Source: Thermoflexales bacterium (GTDB lineage: Bacteria; Chloroflexota; Anaerolineae; J036; Brachytrichaceae). Taken from it: DNA of 41,610 bases. Shown one piece after another: positions 26,431-35,720 of this stretch. Where the stretch lies: NCBI GenBank assembly GCA_019694215.1, contig JAIBCK010000022.1:1-41610 (forward strand), written 5' to 3'. Both the position numbers and the translations under genes were made by a program. The notes under the pieces are model-generated. The model had not been told where the DNA came from, made no database searches, and saw nothing but the letters and a program-made list of their open reading frames with translations. The first letter of the stretch is position 1; each line of letters opens with the position of its first letter.

Positions 26431-26525
26431 CACTCCCGCTAATCATGGGATGATTGGCACAGTCAAGCCTAACTAAATACCATGCCAGCAAGGGCGTGTC
26501 AACCAGTTTACAAGGTTTAGCTGAG

Positions 26526-27338
26526 ATGATCGTTCAAACGGCCAATCCGGGGCAGCCTCGCTTCATCATCCGCCAGATCGACCACGCGCGCGCCTGCGCG
26601 ACGTTTGCGCGCGCCTTTGGCAACCCCGCCTTTGCCCCGCTCGAACCCGCCGCCGAAGTCGTCTTCGCGACGGCACAGCATGACTCGGGCTGGGAGCCGA
26701 TCGACGCGCTGCCGGGGCGTGACCCGCAGACCGGGCTGCCGTGGCACCTCGGACAGGGGCCGCTGGCGGATCGCCTGCGCGCCAACGCGGGCTCGGCGGC
26801 CCTGGCCGAACGCGACAACGCCTACGTCGGCCTGTTGGTATCGCAGCACACCTGGCGGCTGTGGGGTGGCCAGCACGATGGCGGCATGGTCATCGATCCG
26901 GACCTCGACCCCGGAGCGCGCGCCCTCGTCGAGGCGCTGCTGCGTGGGGAGGCTGCGCGGCAGGCGCGGCTGCTGGCCGCCCTCACCGGCGATCCCCTGC
27001 TCGCCCCGCTGGCCAGCCCGGACTGGCGCCGCTACAACGACCTGCGGCTGCGCTTCTTCGACCGACTGGGCCTGTACTTCCACCTCACCCACCCGGCCGC
27101 CCGCGCCCGCGCCACGTTCGACCGCGTCCCGCGCAGCGTCAACGACGAGAGCGCGCTGACGATCGAGTCCGTTGGCAATGATCGTTATGCGCTCACGCCT
27201 TGGCCGTTTGCCGGAAACGAGCTGGTCTTCGAGACGCCGGGCCGCTGGCTGCTGCCGCTCCCGCCGGATGCCGACTTCGCGCACGCGCTGCGCTATGCCC
27301 CGGTCGACACCCAGCGCGCCGTGCTGACCGCGGGCTAG
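26526..27338 (+). CDS. DUF3891-family protein
   Basis: A 270-aa soluble protein. The start ATG 26526 gives the family's typical MIV... opening; the open frame reaches 26454 without support. The DUF3891 hallmarks are visible: IIRQIDHARACATFARAFG, then FATAQHDSGWEPIDALPGRD and YVGLLVSQHTWRLW, with several His/Asp that could hold a metal in an HD-like all-helical fold (QHDSGW, SQHTWRL). Function is not known to me. Convergent with the large fusion gene; their stop codons share CTAG. Confidence 0.8.
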   Translation: MIVQTANPGQPRFIIRQIDHARACATFARAFGNPAFAPLEPAAEVVFATAQHDSGWEPIDALPGRDPQTGLPWHLGQGPLADRLRANAGSAALAERDNAYVGLLVSQHTWRLWGGQHDGGMVIDPDLDPGARALVEALLRGEAARQARLLAALTGDPLLAPLASPDWRRYNDLRLRFFDRLGLYFHLTHPAARARATFDRVPRSVNDESALTIESVGNDRYALTPWPFAGNELVFETPGRWLLPLPPDADFAHALRYAPVDTQRAVLTAG

Positions 27339-30300
27339 CGCGCGGCGTCCTCGCCCAACGCAAGGTCCAGCATCTCCAACAGGAAGTCGGCATTGCGCGG
27401 CTCAAAGCACAGTGGCGGGCGGATCTTGAGCACGTTGTGGTCGGGGCCATCCGTGCCGAGCAACACGCCAAAGTCGCGCATGCGGTTGGCGACGTAGGCG
27501 GCCTGCGTGGTCGCCGGGGCGCGCGTGGCGGGGTCGCGGGTCATCTCGACGCCGATGAACAGGCCGGCCCCGCGCACATCGCCCAGGATGGGATGCCGCG
27601 CCAGCAGGGCGCGCAGCCCGTCCAGCAGCCGCGCCCCGACCCTCGCAGCATTGGCCTGCAGCTGCTCCTGCTCGACCACGTCGAGGGTGGCATTGGCGAT
27701 GACGCACGCCGCCGTGCTTCCGCCGAAGGTGCTGAAGAATTCCATGCCGTTGTCAAACGCGCGGGCGATCTCAGGCGTGGTGATGACGGCGCCCATCGGA
27801 TAGCCGTTGGCGATGGGCTTGCCGAGAACGACGATGTCGGGCACGACGCCGTAGCGCTCGAACGCCCAGAAGGTGTCGCCGGTGCGGCCAAAGCCCGTCT
27901 GAACTTCATCCGCAATGCAAATCCCACCCGCCGCGCGGACCGCGGCATACACGGCGGGGTAGAAGTCCTGCGGGGGGACGATCTGGCCGCCCACGCTCGG
28001 GAAGGTCTCGGCGAGGTAGGCGGCGGGCGGGCGCCCACGCGCCACGAGCCCGTCAACCAGCGCCGCCACCTGGCCGGCATAGCGCGCGCCGGTGTCCGGC
28101 ATCGGCGCGCGAAACGCGCCGCGGTAGACATCCGGCGTGGGCGAGACATGCACCCACTCCGGCGCGCCCTGCCCGCCCGGGCCATCATGCTTGTACGGGC
28201 TGAGGTCGATCAGGGTGTTGGTGTGGCCGTGATACGCGCCGCTCATCACCAGCATGTCGCGCCGGCCGGTGGCGGCGCGCGCCAGGCGCACCGCGAGCTC
28301 GTTGGCCTCGCTGCCGCTGGCGGTGAAGTAGCACACCCCGAGCGGCTGCGGGAGCTTCGCCGCCAGGCGCTCGGCATAACGCAGGATAGCATCATGCAGG
28401 TAGCGGGTGTTGGTGTTGAGCAGGGCGAACTGCTCGCGCGCCGCGGCGATCACGTGCGGATGGCTGTGCCCGACATGCGGAACGTTGTTGTAGGCATCCA
28501 GGAAACGCTGGCCATCGACGTCGTAGAGCCATTGCTTCCAGCCCCGCGTGATGTAGAGCGGCGTGCGATACGACAGGCTGAGGTTGCCCCCCAGGCGCGC
28601 GCGTCGCTCGGCGCGCAGGGCCTCGGCCGTCGGCGGCGGGGCCGGGAAGAGCGCCTCCGGCACCTGGGCGACGAGATTGGGGTTGGGGCACACGCTCAGC
28701 CAGATGGCGCGCTGGCTGGGCAGACAGGAGCCGAAGTAGTCGCCGCGTTTGCCGAGCATGTCCAGGATGATCTGAAAGTGCAGGTGCGGCGGCCAGTTGC
28801 CGTTGATCGGGAAGTTGCCCAACGTGGCAATTTGATCTCCCTTGCGGAACGGCCTGCCGTCATACAGGCCATCCAGCGAAGGCATGCTGAGATGGCCATA
28901 CAGCGTGAAGAAGGTGAACGGGCCGGCCTCGTCGCGCACGTGGTGTTCGAGCACGATGCAGGGGCCATAGTCGAAGACATCCGGGTTGTTGGCGAAGCTG
29001 TGGACCACGCCATCGAAGGGGGCGTAGACGGGCGTACCGGCATCCATGAACACGTCCAGCCCGATGTGCACCGTGCGCCACTCATGGCGGTCGTTGCCGC
29101 GATGGCGAAAGGCCTCGCTGCCATACACCGGGCGGGCATGGTCGTAACCGCCGATGGCGGCAACCGCGCCGGCCGCCTTCATCCGCTTCCAGATGCGCTC
29201 GGTGAAGCCCTCGGCATCCGCCATGTCCTCCGGCGTGCCGAGCTCGGGGCTGCCCACGCTCCAGTCGGTGTAGATCAACGGCGCGCTGCGCAGATCGGGC
29301 TCGATGACGCGGCCGTGCTCGGCCTGGTGGGCGCGCAGCCAGGCCGTCAGGCGGCCTTCGAGGGGATGGGCGGGATACCCGCACGCGGCGCGATAAGCAT
29401 AACGGGCGAAATTGGGCTGCACAGCGGCCAGCTGTTCGAGCAGCGCCCAGGCCGGCGCTTCGCTGATGGTGAGGTAGGCGTTGTCGGGCTCGACGGTCTT
29501 CTGATACGCGGAGTTGGTCACGCTCACGCACAGGCGCAGCAGGATGAGCGCATGCAACACGTCGAGCTCGGCCTCGCTGACCGGGCAGGCGGCGTGATAG
29601 CCGCCGATCAGCCGGGCGATGCCCGCCACCGGGTCGCGCAACCCCATCGCGGCATAGGCCGCGGCGATGGCCGGCTCGGCGATGCGCGCGGTGTGGCACA
29701 TGTCGCCGAAGTCGATCAGCCCGGCCACGCGCGCGCCATCCCCGCTGACGATGATGTTGTAGTCGTTGGCGTCGTTGTAGATCACGCCATGCGGCAGGGC
29801 CTCCAGCGCCGGCAGCACACGGGCCTCGAAGTCATCCAGGCAGCGCGTGACGAGCGCGCGGCGCGGCCCCTCCGGGATGTGATTGATAAACGCACGAATC
29901 CAACCCGCCTGACGCAGGTCCCACTTCAGGCTGCGGCGCGCCTGTGGCGCATCGAAATCCGCCAGCCCGCGATCGAGCGCGCCGAGCGCGGCGCCCAGGC
30001 TGGCCAGCAGGTCCATGCCATGCGGATGGACGTGCGCCCACAGCCGCCCCGGGATGAAGCTCAGCACGCGCACGAGGTGGTGCCGCCCATCGGCGGCGGC
30101 CACATCGAGCACGCTGCGCCCATCGCGGGCCGCGATCACGCGCTGCAAGCCGAGGGTGGGCGCGCGCGCCGCCAGGTGCGCCAGCGCCGCATGCTGCATT
30201 TCCAGGTCGCCGCGATCCTCCTCGGCATTGGCGATCTTGAGCGTAAACGCACCCGCCGCGGTCTGAATGCGAAAGTTGAGGTCGCGCTCGCCGGGCAGCT

Positions 30301-30394
30301 CGGTGACCGCGCCCTCGAGGGCGTAGTACTCGCGCGCGATGCGCGCGGCATCGGCCAGGGTGAAGGCGGGGCGGGGGTAGTGAATCGTGGGCAT
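27335..30394 (-). CDS. Kinase (RdoA/APH) - M23 peptidase-like - class III aminotransferase fusion
   Basis: A 1019-aa three-domain protein. Residues 1-330: aminoglycoside-phosphotransferase/hydroxylysine-kinase fold with catalytic loop [10 protein letters not shown] (HGD changed to YND) and metal loop IDFGD (228-231). Residues 420-560: LytM/M23-like domain with HIGLD (His443, Asp447), YGHLS (His501) and HLHF (His537, His539), so zinc ligands look intact. Residues 600-1019: class III PLP aminotransferase fold with [21 protein letters not shown] and PLP Lys859 (LGKPIANG). Close to AGXT2L-type phospho-lyases, which eliminate phosphate and ammonia from phosphoethanolamine or phosphohydroxylysine. 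Kinase plus lyase would phosphorylate and then deaminate an amino alcohol; the role of the M23 domain is unclear. No signal peptide. TACAAT lies 10 nt before the ATG. Confidence 0.9.
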   Translation of the reverse strand: MPTIHYPRPAFTLADAARIAREYYALEGAVTELPGERDLNFRIQTAAGAFTLKIANAEEDRGDLEMQHAALAHLAARAPTLGLQRVIAARDGRSVLDVAAADGRHHLVRVLSFIPGRLWAHVHPHGMDLLASLGAALGALDRGLADFDAPQARRSLKWDLRQAGWIRAFINHIPEGPRRALVTRCLDDFEARVLPALEALPHGVIYNDANDYNIIVSGDGARVAGLIDFGDMCHTARIAEPAIAAAYAAMGLRDPVAGIARLIGGYHAACPVSEAELDVLHALILLRLCVSVTNSAYQKTVEPDNAYLTISEAPAWALLEQLAAVQPNFARYAYRAACGYPAHPLEGRLTAWLRAHQAEHGRVIEPDLRSAPLIYTDWSVGSPELGTPEDMADAEGFTERIWKRMKAAGAVAAIGGYDHARPVYGSEAFRHRGNDRHEWRTVHIGLDVFMDAGTPVYAPFDGVVHSFANNPDVFDYGPCIVLEHHVRDEAGPFTFFTLYGHLSMPSLDGLYDGRPFRKGDQIATLGNFPINGNWPPHLHFQIILDMLGKRGDYFGSCLPSQRAIWLSVCPNPNLVAQVPEALFPAPPPTAEALRAERRARLGGNLSLSYRTPLYITRGWKQWLYDVDGQRFLDAYNNVPHVGHSHPHVIAAAREQFALLNTNTRYLHDAILRYAERLAAKLPQPLGVCYFTASGSEANELAVRLARAATGRRDMLVMSGAYHGHTNTLIDLSPYKHDGPGGQGAPEWVHVSPTPDVYRGAFRAPMPDTGARYAGQVAALVDGLVARGRPPAAYLAETFPSVGGQIVPPQDFYPAVYAAVRAAGGICIADEVQTGFGRTGDTFWAFERYGVVPDIVVLGKPIANGYPMGAVITTPEIARAFDNGMEFFSTFGGSTAACVIANATLDVVEQEQLQANAARVGARLLDGLRALLARHPILGDVRGAGLFIGVEMTRDPATRAPATTQAAYVANRMRDFGVLLGTDGPDHNVLKIRPPLCFEPRNADFLLEMLDLALGEDAAR

Positions 30395-30404
30395 GGCGGC
30401 ACCG

Positions 30405-30410
30405 ATTGTA
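30405..30410 (-). promoter_or_regulatory. -10 box of the three-domain fusion gene
   Basis: Minus-strand TACAAT with 10 nt to ATG 30394; faces the mirror-image box at 30437-30442. Confidence 0.55.
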
Positions 30411-30436
30411 GGCGGGGGAGGCGGCCGCGACGCGCC

Positions 30437-30442
30437 TACAAT
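30437..30442 (+). promoter_or_regulatory. -10 box of the DUF6882 gene, leaderless spacing
   Basis: TACAAT with 8 nt to ATG 30451. Together with 30405-30410 it makes a compact divergent promoter pair with 26 bp between the boxes. Confidence 0.55.
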
Positions 30443-30450
30443 CGCCGGGC

Positions 30451-31164
30451 ATGTCGTTCGACGCCCTCCACGTTCATCACGCCGTCGCCAGCTTTGACAA
30501 GCAGATCTATCTCGCGGCCATGTTTGGCAAACAGCGCTGGTCGTTCGATGCCGCGCGTGGCGTGCTGATCTTCGAGGGCGCGCACGCCGAGCGAACCGAG
30601 CTGGCCGTACAGGTGCTCGGGACCGAGTCGGACGAGGACGCGAGCTGGCGCTGGGCGTGGGCGCAAGCGGACAGCGCGCTGGCCTCCCGCCTGCTCACCG
30701 ACGCGCAGATGCTTCGTGCGTTGGGCGAACGCGAGGCCATCCCTGAGTTGCGCGATGCCGAGACGCCACTCCGATCGGGTTTTGACGGCGCGACACTGGC
30801 CGCGGTCGCCAGCGGGGTGTGCCGGGCCGGCTGCTTCTTCCGCGCGCCGTATCCGGGTGGCGCCCTGTTTCTGCTGGTCCGCGACGGTCACTTCCGACGC
30901 TTCGTCACCCGCCCGCTGCCCCGCATCCGGCGCATCTTCCCGATGTTCCTGTCCGATCATCGCGTGCCCGATGCGCGCGCGCATTACCTGCCCTATCTGG
31001 CCTTCTACCGGCTGGCGGTCACCGAGACGGCGAACACGGTCGAGGCGCGGCACGGGGAGGCGGATCCGCTCGTCGCAACCTTCGACGCGGCCGGGCAGCT
31101 CAAGGCGCTGCGCGGCGGGGACGGCGCGCCGGGCGGGCTCGACGTGCTCCGGCCCAACGGCTGA
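30451..31164 (+). CDS. DUF6882-like protein
   Basis: A 237-aa soluble protein. The pattern AAMFGKQRWSFDAARGVLIF, then VQVLGTESDEDASWRWAWAQ and a REAIPELR segment matches what I know of the DUF6882 family (short antiparallel-sheet start, LGTES..D.SWLWAWAN signature). Function unknown. The C-terminal third (FYRLAVTETANTVEARHGE) has no recognised match. Single-gene unit, stop 1 nt from the convergent YjjX-like gene. Confidence 0.72.
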   Translation: MSFDALHVHHAVASFDKQIYLAAMFGKQRWSFDAARGVLIFEGAHAERTELAVQVLGTESDEDASWRWAWAQADSALASRLLTDAQMLRALGEREAIPELRDAETPLRSGFDGATLAAVASGVCRAGCFFRAPYPGGALFLLVRDGHFRRFVTRPLPRIRRIFPMFLSDHRVPDARAHYLPYLAFYRLAVTETANTVEARHGEADPLVATFDAAGQLKALRGGDGAPGGLDVLRPNG

Positions 31165-31165
31165 G

Positions 31166-31687
31166 TTAACGCTCCCAGGTCACCCGCGCCAGGGCCAGCG
31201 TCACGGCCGGAGCATAGGCCTCGAGGCGCGTCAGCGCCCCGCGCGTGATCAGCCCGACGGCACCCTCGGCCTGCTTGGAGTTGTGACGGCCATACACCCG
31301 GTCACTGGCATCCCCAAGCTCCAGCCCGGCGCGGACGAGCTCGGCCAGCTCGCGCGGCAGCTCATAGCGCAGCGTGCAGACGGCGCTGGTCGCCCCGCCG
31401 CGTCGGGCGGCGACGCACCAGGTGAACGTAAAAAGTCGACCCTCTGTCTCGGCCACGCCGCCTTCGAGCCCGATGCCGTATTCGGCCTCCGGGCTGGCGC
31501 CCAGCGCCGCCGTCGCACGGGCGGTGGCGCCGGCGATGGTCTCGGCATCATCCTGCGGTTGCGCGCGCACGCCCGAGTCGGTCGCGACGGCGAGCACGCG
31601 CAGGTCGGCGACGCCAAAGAGGCGCCCGGCCCCGAGCCGGGCCGCATCCACCTTGACCGGGTTGGTTGAGCCGACCGCGATGATCAT
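31166..31687 (-). CDS. Inosine/xanthosine triphosphatase, YjjX/DUF84 family
   Basis: A 173-aa house-cleaning NTPase that hydrolyses non-canonical ITP/XTP. The family features are the start MIIAVGSTNPVKVDAARLG, VATDSGVRAQPQDDAETIAG (metal-binding acidic region), YGIGLEGGV, and NSKQAEGAVGLITRGALTR near the end. Length matches the family. Its ATG overlaps the stop of the PstS-like gene (ATGA) and it is last in a tightly coupled three-gene operon. Confidence 0.9.
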   Translation of the reverse strand: MIIAVGSTNPVKVDAARLGAGRLFGVADLRVLAVATDSGVRAQPQDDAETIAGATARATAALGASPEAEYGIGLEGGVAETEGRLFTFTWCVAARRGGATSAVCTLRYELPRELAELVRAGLELGDASDRVYGRHNSKQAEGAVGLITRGALTRLEAYAPAVTLALARVTWER

Positions 31688-32538
31688 CGGCGCAGATCGC
31701 CCTCGGCCACGAAACCGTGGCTGGTCAAAATACGTTGGCCGGGCGCGCTCAACACCCAGGCCACAAGCTCACGCGCCTCGCCGCCCGGCTCGGCGCGCGT
31801 GGCGATCTGCAGCGGCCGGGCGATGGGATAGCTGCCGTTGGCGATGCCGGCCGCGTTGGGGAGCAGGCCATCGATGGCCAGCACCTTGACCTGGTTGGTC
31901 ACCGTGCCGGTCAGGCGCGAGGCGGGGGCATAGCTGATCGCCGTGGGTTGCGCGGCGGCGAGGTTGATCGCAATCTCGAACGAGGACAGGATCAGGGCGT
32001 TCGAAGATAAACGCACATTTCCCATCACCTGGGCGTCAAAGGCCGCCCGCCCGCTGTCGCCCGGGTCGCGCACGGCGAGGTCGATGTCGCCCAGCGTCGG
32101 CGCCCCGACGTCGCTCCATCGGCTGCGCGCGCCGGAGAAGATGTCGCGCAGCTGCGGAAGCGTCAGCGTGGTGAGCGGGTTGCCCGGATGCGCGATCACG
32201 GCGATGCCCTCGTAGCCAAACTCGCGCGTCCACAGCGTCGACGCCGATCCGTCGACGGCGCTGCCGACCAGGGCCAGGTCCACCCGGCCCGTGGACACGG
32301 CCTCGAGCGCGGCGGCCGCATTCATGGTCTGGACGGCAAAGCCGGCGTTGGGTCGCACGGAGGAGTAGGCGTCCAGCAGCGCGCGCGGGAGCGGGCCCAG
32401 CGAGGCATCCGCAGCGACGCGCAGCTGAAACGGCGTCGGCGTGATGCGCGGCGACTCGGCGCGGCCGCACGCGGCGAGCAGGAAGACCCCCGCCAGCAGC
32501 AGGCGCAGGGCGCGGCGACCAATCCCGGGCGCGCGCAT
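31684..32538 (-). CDS. PstS-like solute-binding lipoprotein
   Basis: A 284-aa exported lipoprotein with lipobox LLAAC (Cys24-25 region). The mature part is a type II periplasmic-binding fold of the phosphate-binding group: LRVAADASLGPLPRALLDAY, a VDLALVGSAVDG loop, LPQLRDIFSGARSRWSDVG (the classical PstS segment where phosphate proteins have IF.G....W), PGDSGRAAFD, and the end part YPIARPLQIATR. The phosphate-contacting residues are not securely conserved, so the ligand is open. No pst permease is nearby. Start ATG 32538 overlaps the M28 peptidase stop by one base (TGATG). Confidence 0.8.
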   Translation of the reverse strand: MRAPGIGRRALRLLLAGVFLLAACGRAESPRITPTPFQLRVAADASLGPLPRALLDAYSSVRPNAGFAVQTMNAAAALEAVSTGRVDLALVGSAVDGSASTLWTREFGYEGIAVIAHPGNPLTTLTLPQLRDIFSGARSRWSDVGAPTLGDIDLAVRDPGDSGRAAFDAQVMGNVRLSSNALILSSFEIAINLAAAQPTAISYAPASRLTGTVTNQVKVLAIDGLLPNAAGIANGSYPIARPLQIATRAEPGGEARELVAWVLSAPGQRILTSHGFVAEGDLRR

Positions 32539-33755
32539 CACCCGCCGTGCGCCCCGTCGATCGCGCCCAGCAGCGCCCAGGCCGTCTCCTCGGCGCGCGC
32601 GAGCACGGCGTTGTCGAGGTGGGCGAGGGTGTCGGTGGGTTGATGCCAGTGCGGCGCGGTGCCGAGCGGATCGAGCCCGCCCAGGGCCAACGAACGAAGC
32701 CCATGCTTCACCGCCACGCTCAGCTCGCCATACGCCCCGGCGATGGCCCGCGAGGTCGCGCCGAGCTCAGGACGTTGGGCGATGACGGCGTCGGCCAGCG
32801 CCAGCAGGCCGGGATCGCTCGGGGCCGGGCGCAGAAAGCGCTCCTGCCGGATCACGCACGGCGCGCAGCCCTCGCCAGCCACCTGGTCGATGACCAGGCA
32901 GAGGCGGTCGGCGCGCTCGGCAACGAGTTTGCCCAGCAGCGCATCCGCGCCATAGCAGCCCACCTCCTCACATCCGGTAAAGGCGACGATGACTTCTGTG
33001 CGTTGGAGCGGCGTCTCCCGAAGCCGCTCGACCAGCCCCATCGCAACCGCGACGCCGGAGCCGTTGTCGGTGGCACCCGGCGAGTAGGGCGTGCGGTCGG
33101 CCTGCACCATCAGGGCAAAGACGCCGAGGATGATCAGGGCGGGCAACAGCGCGATCTGGCGCAGCAGCAGCGTGAGACCGGAGAACTCGCCGAGCCCGGT
33201 GCCGGCGCGCACACCGATGGGGAGGAAGATGCCGATCAGAAATAACACGGCCAGCACGCCCATCGAGGCGATGCCGATCGGCGTGAGCGTGCCAAACACG
33301 CGCAGCCAGAACGGGGAGCTGAAGACGAGCGGGGTGCGATGGCTGTCGTAGTGGGCGATGACGACCAGCGACTGTGCCGGTGCCTCGCGGGCGGGCAGGC
33401 GGACCGCGATGTTCTGGCTGCTCGCCGTGGGCAGCAGCCAGCGCAGCAGGTTGGGCTGAAAGGTCATCTCCCGCACGAGCGAAAACAGCGCCAGGCTGGT
33501 GAGGATGAAGGCCGCGGCGGCGGCGACGGGCTGCGGCTGCCAGTACAGAAAGACGCTCAGCAGCGTCACGCCAGTGGCCAGCGCATACGGCAGATAGGCC
33601 GATTGCGCGGACTGGAACGCCTGCCGCTCGGGATCGAGGCCGCGTTGCTGCAGCTGCCCGCTCAACCAGTCCGCGGCCTTGCGCTCGGCATCGGTGGTGC
33701 TGCCGCGAGGCCCAAGCTCGTCCATGAACGCGCGCACAAAATCTTGAATTGCCAT
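32538..33755 (-). CDS. M28-family zinc aminopeptidase with membrane segments
   Basis: A 405-aa co-catalytic metallopeptidase. Metal ligands are visible: HYDSHRTP (His in the first motif), PGATDNGSGVAV (Asp), TGCEEVGCYGA (Glu-Glu), and HWHQPTDT (His). Three hydrophobic stretches, ALATGVTLLSVFLYW, FILTSLALFSLV and FGTLTPIGIASMGVLAVLFL with GLTLLLRQIALLPALIILGVF, interrupt the N-terminal half, so it is membrane-anchored. TACAAT lies 9 nt before the ATG. First gene of the operon with the PstS-like lipoprotein and the YjjX-like NTPase. Confidence 0.88.
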   Translation of the reverse strand: MAIQDFVRAFMDELGPRGSTTDAERKAADWLSGQLQQRGLDPERQAFQSAQSAYLPYALATGVTLLSVFLYWQPQPVAAAAAFILTSLALFSLVREMTFQPNLLRWLLPTASSQNIAVRLPAREAPAQSLVVIAHYDSHRTPLVFSSPFWLRVFGTLTPIGIASMGVLAVLFLIGIFLPIGVRAGTGLGEFSGLTLLLRQIALLPALIILGVFALMVQADRTPYSPGATDNGSGVAVAMGLVERLRETPLQRTEVIVAFTGCEEVGCYGADALLGKLVAERADRLCLVIDQVAGEGCAPCVIRQERFLRPAPSDPGLLALADAVIAQRPELGATSRAIAGAYGELSVAVKHGLRSLALGGLDPLGTAPHWHQPTDTLAHLDNAVLARAEETAWALLGAIDGAHGG

Positions 33756-33764
33756 GCCGGGCGG

Positions 33765-33770
33765 ATTGTA
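33765..33770 (-). promoter_or_regulatory. -10 box of the M28 peptidase operon, leaderless spacing
   Basis: Minus-strand TACAAT with 9 nt to ATG 33755. Confidence 0.55.
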
Positions 33771-33809
33771 CCGGAGCGGCCGGGCCGAGGCAGACCGGCC
33801 CGTCGCGCC

Positions 33810-35717
33810 TCAGCGAATAACGGTCGGCACCCACATGCGGCGGGCGGGACAACCCGGCGCGTCGGGGACGCGATAGAGGGTCTGAGTCGTGAGGCGCTCG
33901 GCGGGCGTCCAGCGCCCGGCCAGCAGCTCGCCCCAGTTGGTCGGCCCGCGCACGGCATCGGTGACGACGAAGTTGGCCGCGACCGACAGGAAGTCGGCGT
34001 ATTCGCCCGTGATCTGTTGATACATCACCGAGACGGTGATGACGCTGGCGCAGGGATCGAGCGGGTAGTCGATCACATCCCAGTACTGGCCATCGGCATA
34101 GCTCGCCCCGACGGGCGCGGCCTGGGCCGCGGCATACGCGGCGTTCGTGAATCCGCGCGGCGGGATGCGCGTGTCATGCACGACCTCGTTGTTCAGCACC
34201 TGGTTGAAGCCGGCGCCGGCCAGCTCGGGCAGGCCGAGCTGCGTCGCGAGCGTGATGCCGATCCCGTTCTTGACCTCGTAGATGCGCGTCGGCGTGTCGA
34301 ACGTGCCACTCAGGATGCGCCCGGTCTCGGGCGCGAAGGCGCCGGAGGTAAAGACGGTCTGCCCGCTCACGCCGACAGAGGCCTCGACGCTCACCCAGGC
34401 CCGCCGCCCTTCCTCGTAGCCGCTGGGGAACTTGTGCCCGGCGTTGTTCGTCACCGTTATGCGCAGGCTGCTCTCGAGCGGCGTTGCGGCCACCGAGACG
34501 GCCACGCTGCGCAGGTTCGTGTAGCCCTCGCTCGCCGCGAGCCAGGTCTGCGCCTTCTTGACGGCGTCGTAGGCGGGGTCAAAGCCCGTCCAGATCGCAT
34601 CGAGCGTTTCGGCCATGATCGGGTGGGTGCCGCCGTACAGCGCGTGGTTGGAGACGAAGCGCTCGGGGTAGTCGGGCATGCTCACGATCGATCCCGTCGT
34701 GCGCGGCATGTGGCAATCCTGGCATACCGTGACGGGACCGGTGAGGGTGTCGTCACTGCGTTTCAGGCCCGGATAGAGCCCCGCGACCTCGCTCACGCCA
34801 GCCGGGCTGGCAAAGGCGCTCAGCTTCCACTCGGAGTAGGTGCGTTGGAGGGGGAAGCCCGCGCTGGTAAGCGGCGCGCTCGCATCCAACGCATTGAGCT
34901 GATACTCGCCGGTCGCCGGATCGAGTGAGAAGACCGGGTTGCTGACATCGTGACAGCCGCCGCACAGCTCGCCGGCGAGGGTGAGCGAGCTCTTTTGCAC
35001 GAAGTGCTGCGAATACGGCCCGGAGTTGAACGGCCCGCGCCGGTAGTCCTGGCGGTCGTAGATGTTGCGTGCGTTGCCAAGCGTGAGCCCGGCGGTCGGG
35101 ACTGCGGCGCGCTCGGCGGCGTCGCGAGGCGCCTCGCCCAGCGTCGTCGTGATTGCCACCATGCGGTGGCAGACAAAGCAGGACACGCCATGTTCCAGGT
35201 CGATGGCGGCGAAGGCCTGCACGCCATCCTGGCTGGCCGGTGCCTCACCGCGCAGCCAGTTGCCGGCCATGTGGCAGCGGCCGCAGAAGCTGGCCGCCGC
35301 CCCGATCTGCCGATCCGCAATGGCCAGCGCGGCGCGGTTGTAGGGATCACGCCCGGCGTTGCTCATCATCGCGCCGTTCCAGCCGCCGTGCCCGCTCTCC
35401 CCGCTCGCCCCGGTGATGGCATCGACGTGGCACTGCGCGCAGGACAGCGGCGAGAGCGTGGCGCCGGCCGTGCGCAACGCATCAGGGACACCTCCGACCT
35501 GTGTGCCGGGGCCGTCAAAGTCCGCGACGGTGGTGCTCAGGATGCGGCCGGCGGTCAGGGCGGCGTGCCCCGTTCGTGCGGCCGCCGCGTGCGCGGCCGC
35601 GGCGAGGGTTGCGGCATCGGCCGGCTGCGGTGAGGCCAGCAGCAGCCACACCCCCAGCGAGAACATCGAAACGATGAGCGACAGAAGCGCCAGGCGGCCG
35701 GCGCGCAGGGAGGACAT
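33810..35717 (-). CDS. Exported pentaheme c-type cytochrome
   Basis: A 635-aa protein with an N-terminal signal (hydrophobic residues 9-28, ASPQPADA cleavage region). Five CxxCH heme sites: CAQCH (93), CGRCH (145), CFVCH (180), CGGCH (252) and CQDCH (332). The segment TNNAGHKFPSG (423-433) is the (N)xGHxxPTG-like motif usual after the hemes in multiheme cytochromes, with a beta-rich C-terminal domain. Other His residues (H110, H176, H238, H358) could be distal ligands. Electron partner unknown. The C-terminus ends MWVPTVIR, resembling the ends of other exported proteins here. The ATG is 3 nt after the stop of the death-like-domain membrane protein, so they form an operon. Confidence 0.88.
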   Translation of the reverse strand: MSSLRAGRLALLSLIVSMFSLGVWLLLASPQPADAATLAAAAHAAAARTGHAALTAGRILSTTVADFDGPGTQVGGVPDALRTAGATLSPLSCAQCHVDAITGASGESGHGGWNGAMMSNAGRDPYNRAALAIADRQIGAAASFCGRCHMAGNWLRGEAPASQDGVQAFAAIDLEHGVSCFVCHRMVAITTTLGEAPRDAAERAAVPTAGLTLGNARNIYDRQDYRRGPFNSGPYSQHFVQKSSLTLAGELCGGCHDVSNPVFSLDPATGEYQLNALDASAPLTSAGFPLQRTYSEWKLSAFASPAGVSEVAGLYPGLKRSDDTLTGPVTVCQDCHMPRTTGSIVSMPDYPERFVSNHALYGGTHPIMAETLDAIWTGFDPAYDAVKKAQTWLAASEGYTNLRSVAVSVAATPLESSLRITVTNNAGHKFPSGYEEGRRAWVSVEASVGVSGQTVFTSGAFAPETGRILSGTFDTPTRIYEVKNGIGITLATQLGLPELAGAGFNQVLNNEVVHDTRIPPRGFTNAAYAAAQAAPVGASYADGQYWDVIDYPLDPCASVITVSVMYQQITGEYADFLSVAANFVVTDAVRGPTNWGELLAGRWTPAERLTTQTLYRVPDAPGCPARRMWVPTVIR

Positions 35718-35720
35718 GGC

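Noticed and set aside
26454-26525. N-terminal extension of the DUF3891 protein
   Set aside because: The 24 extra residues have no family similarity and no ribosome-binding site. The family begins with MIV, which matches ATG 26526.
27200-30568. 1122-aa plus-strand open frame
   Set aside because: Antisense to the three-domain fusion gene, with low-complexity residues and no domain. High GC leaves stop codons rare on the antisense strand.
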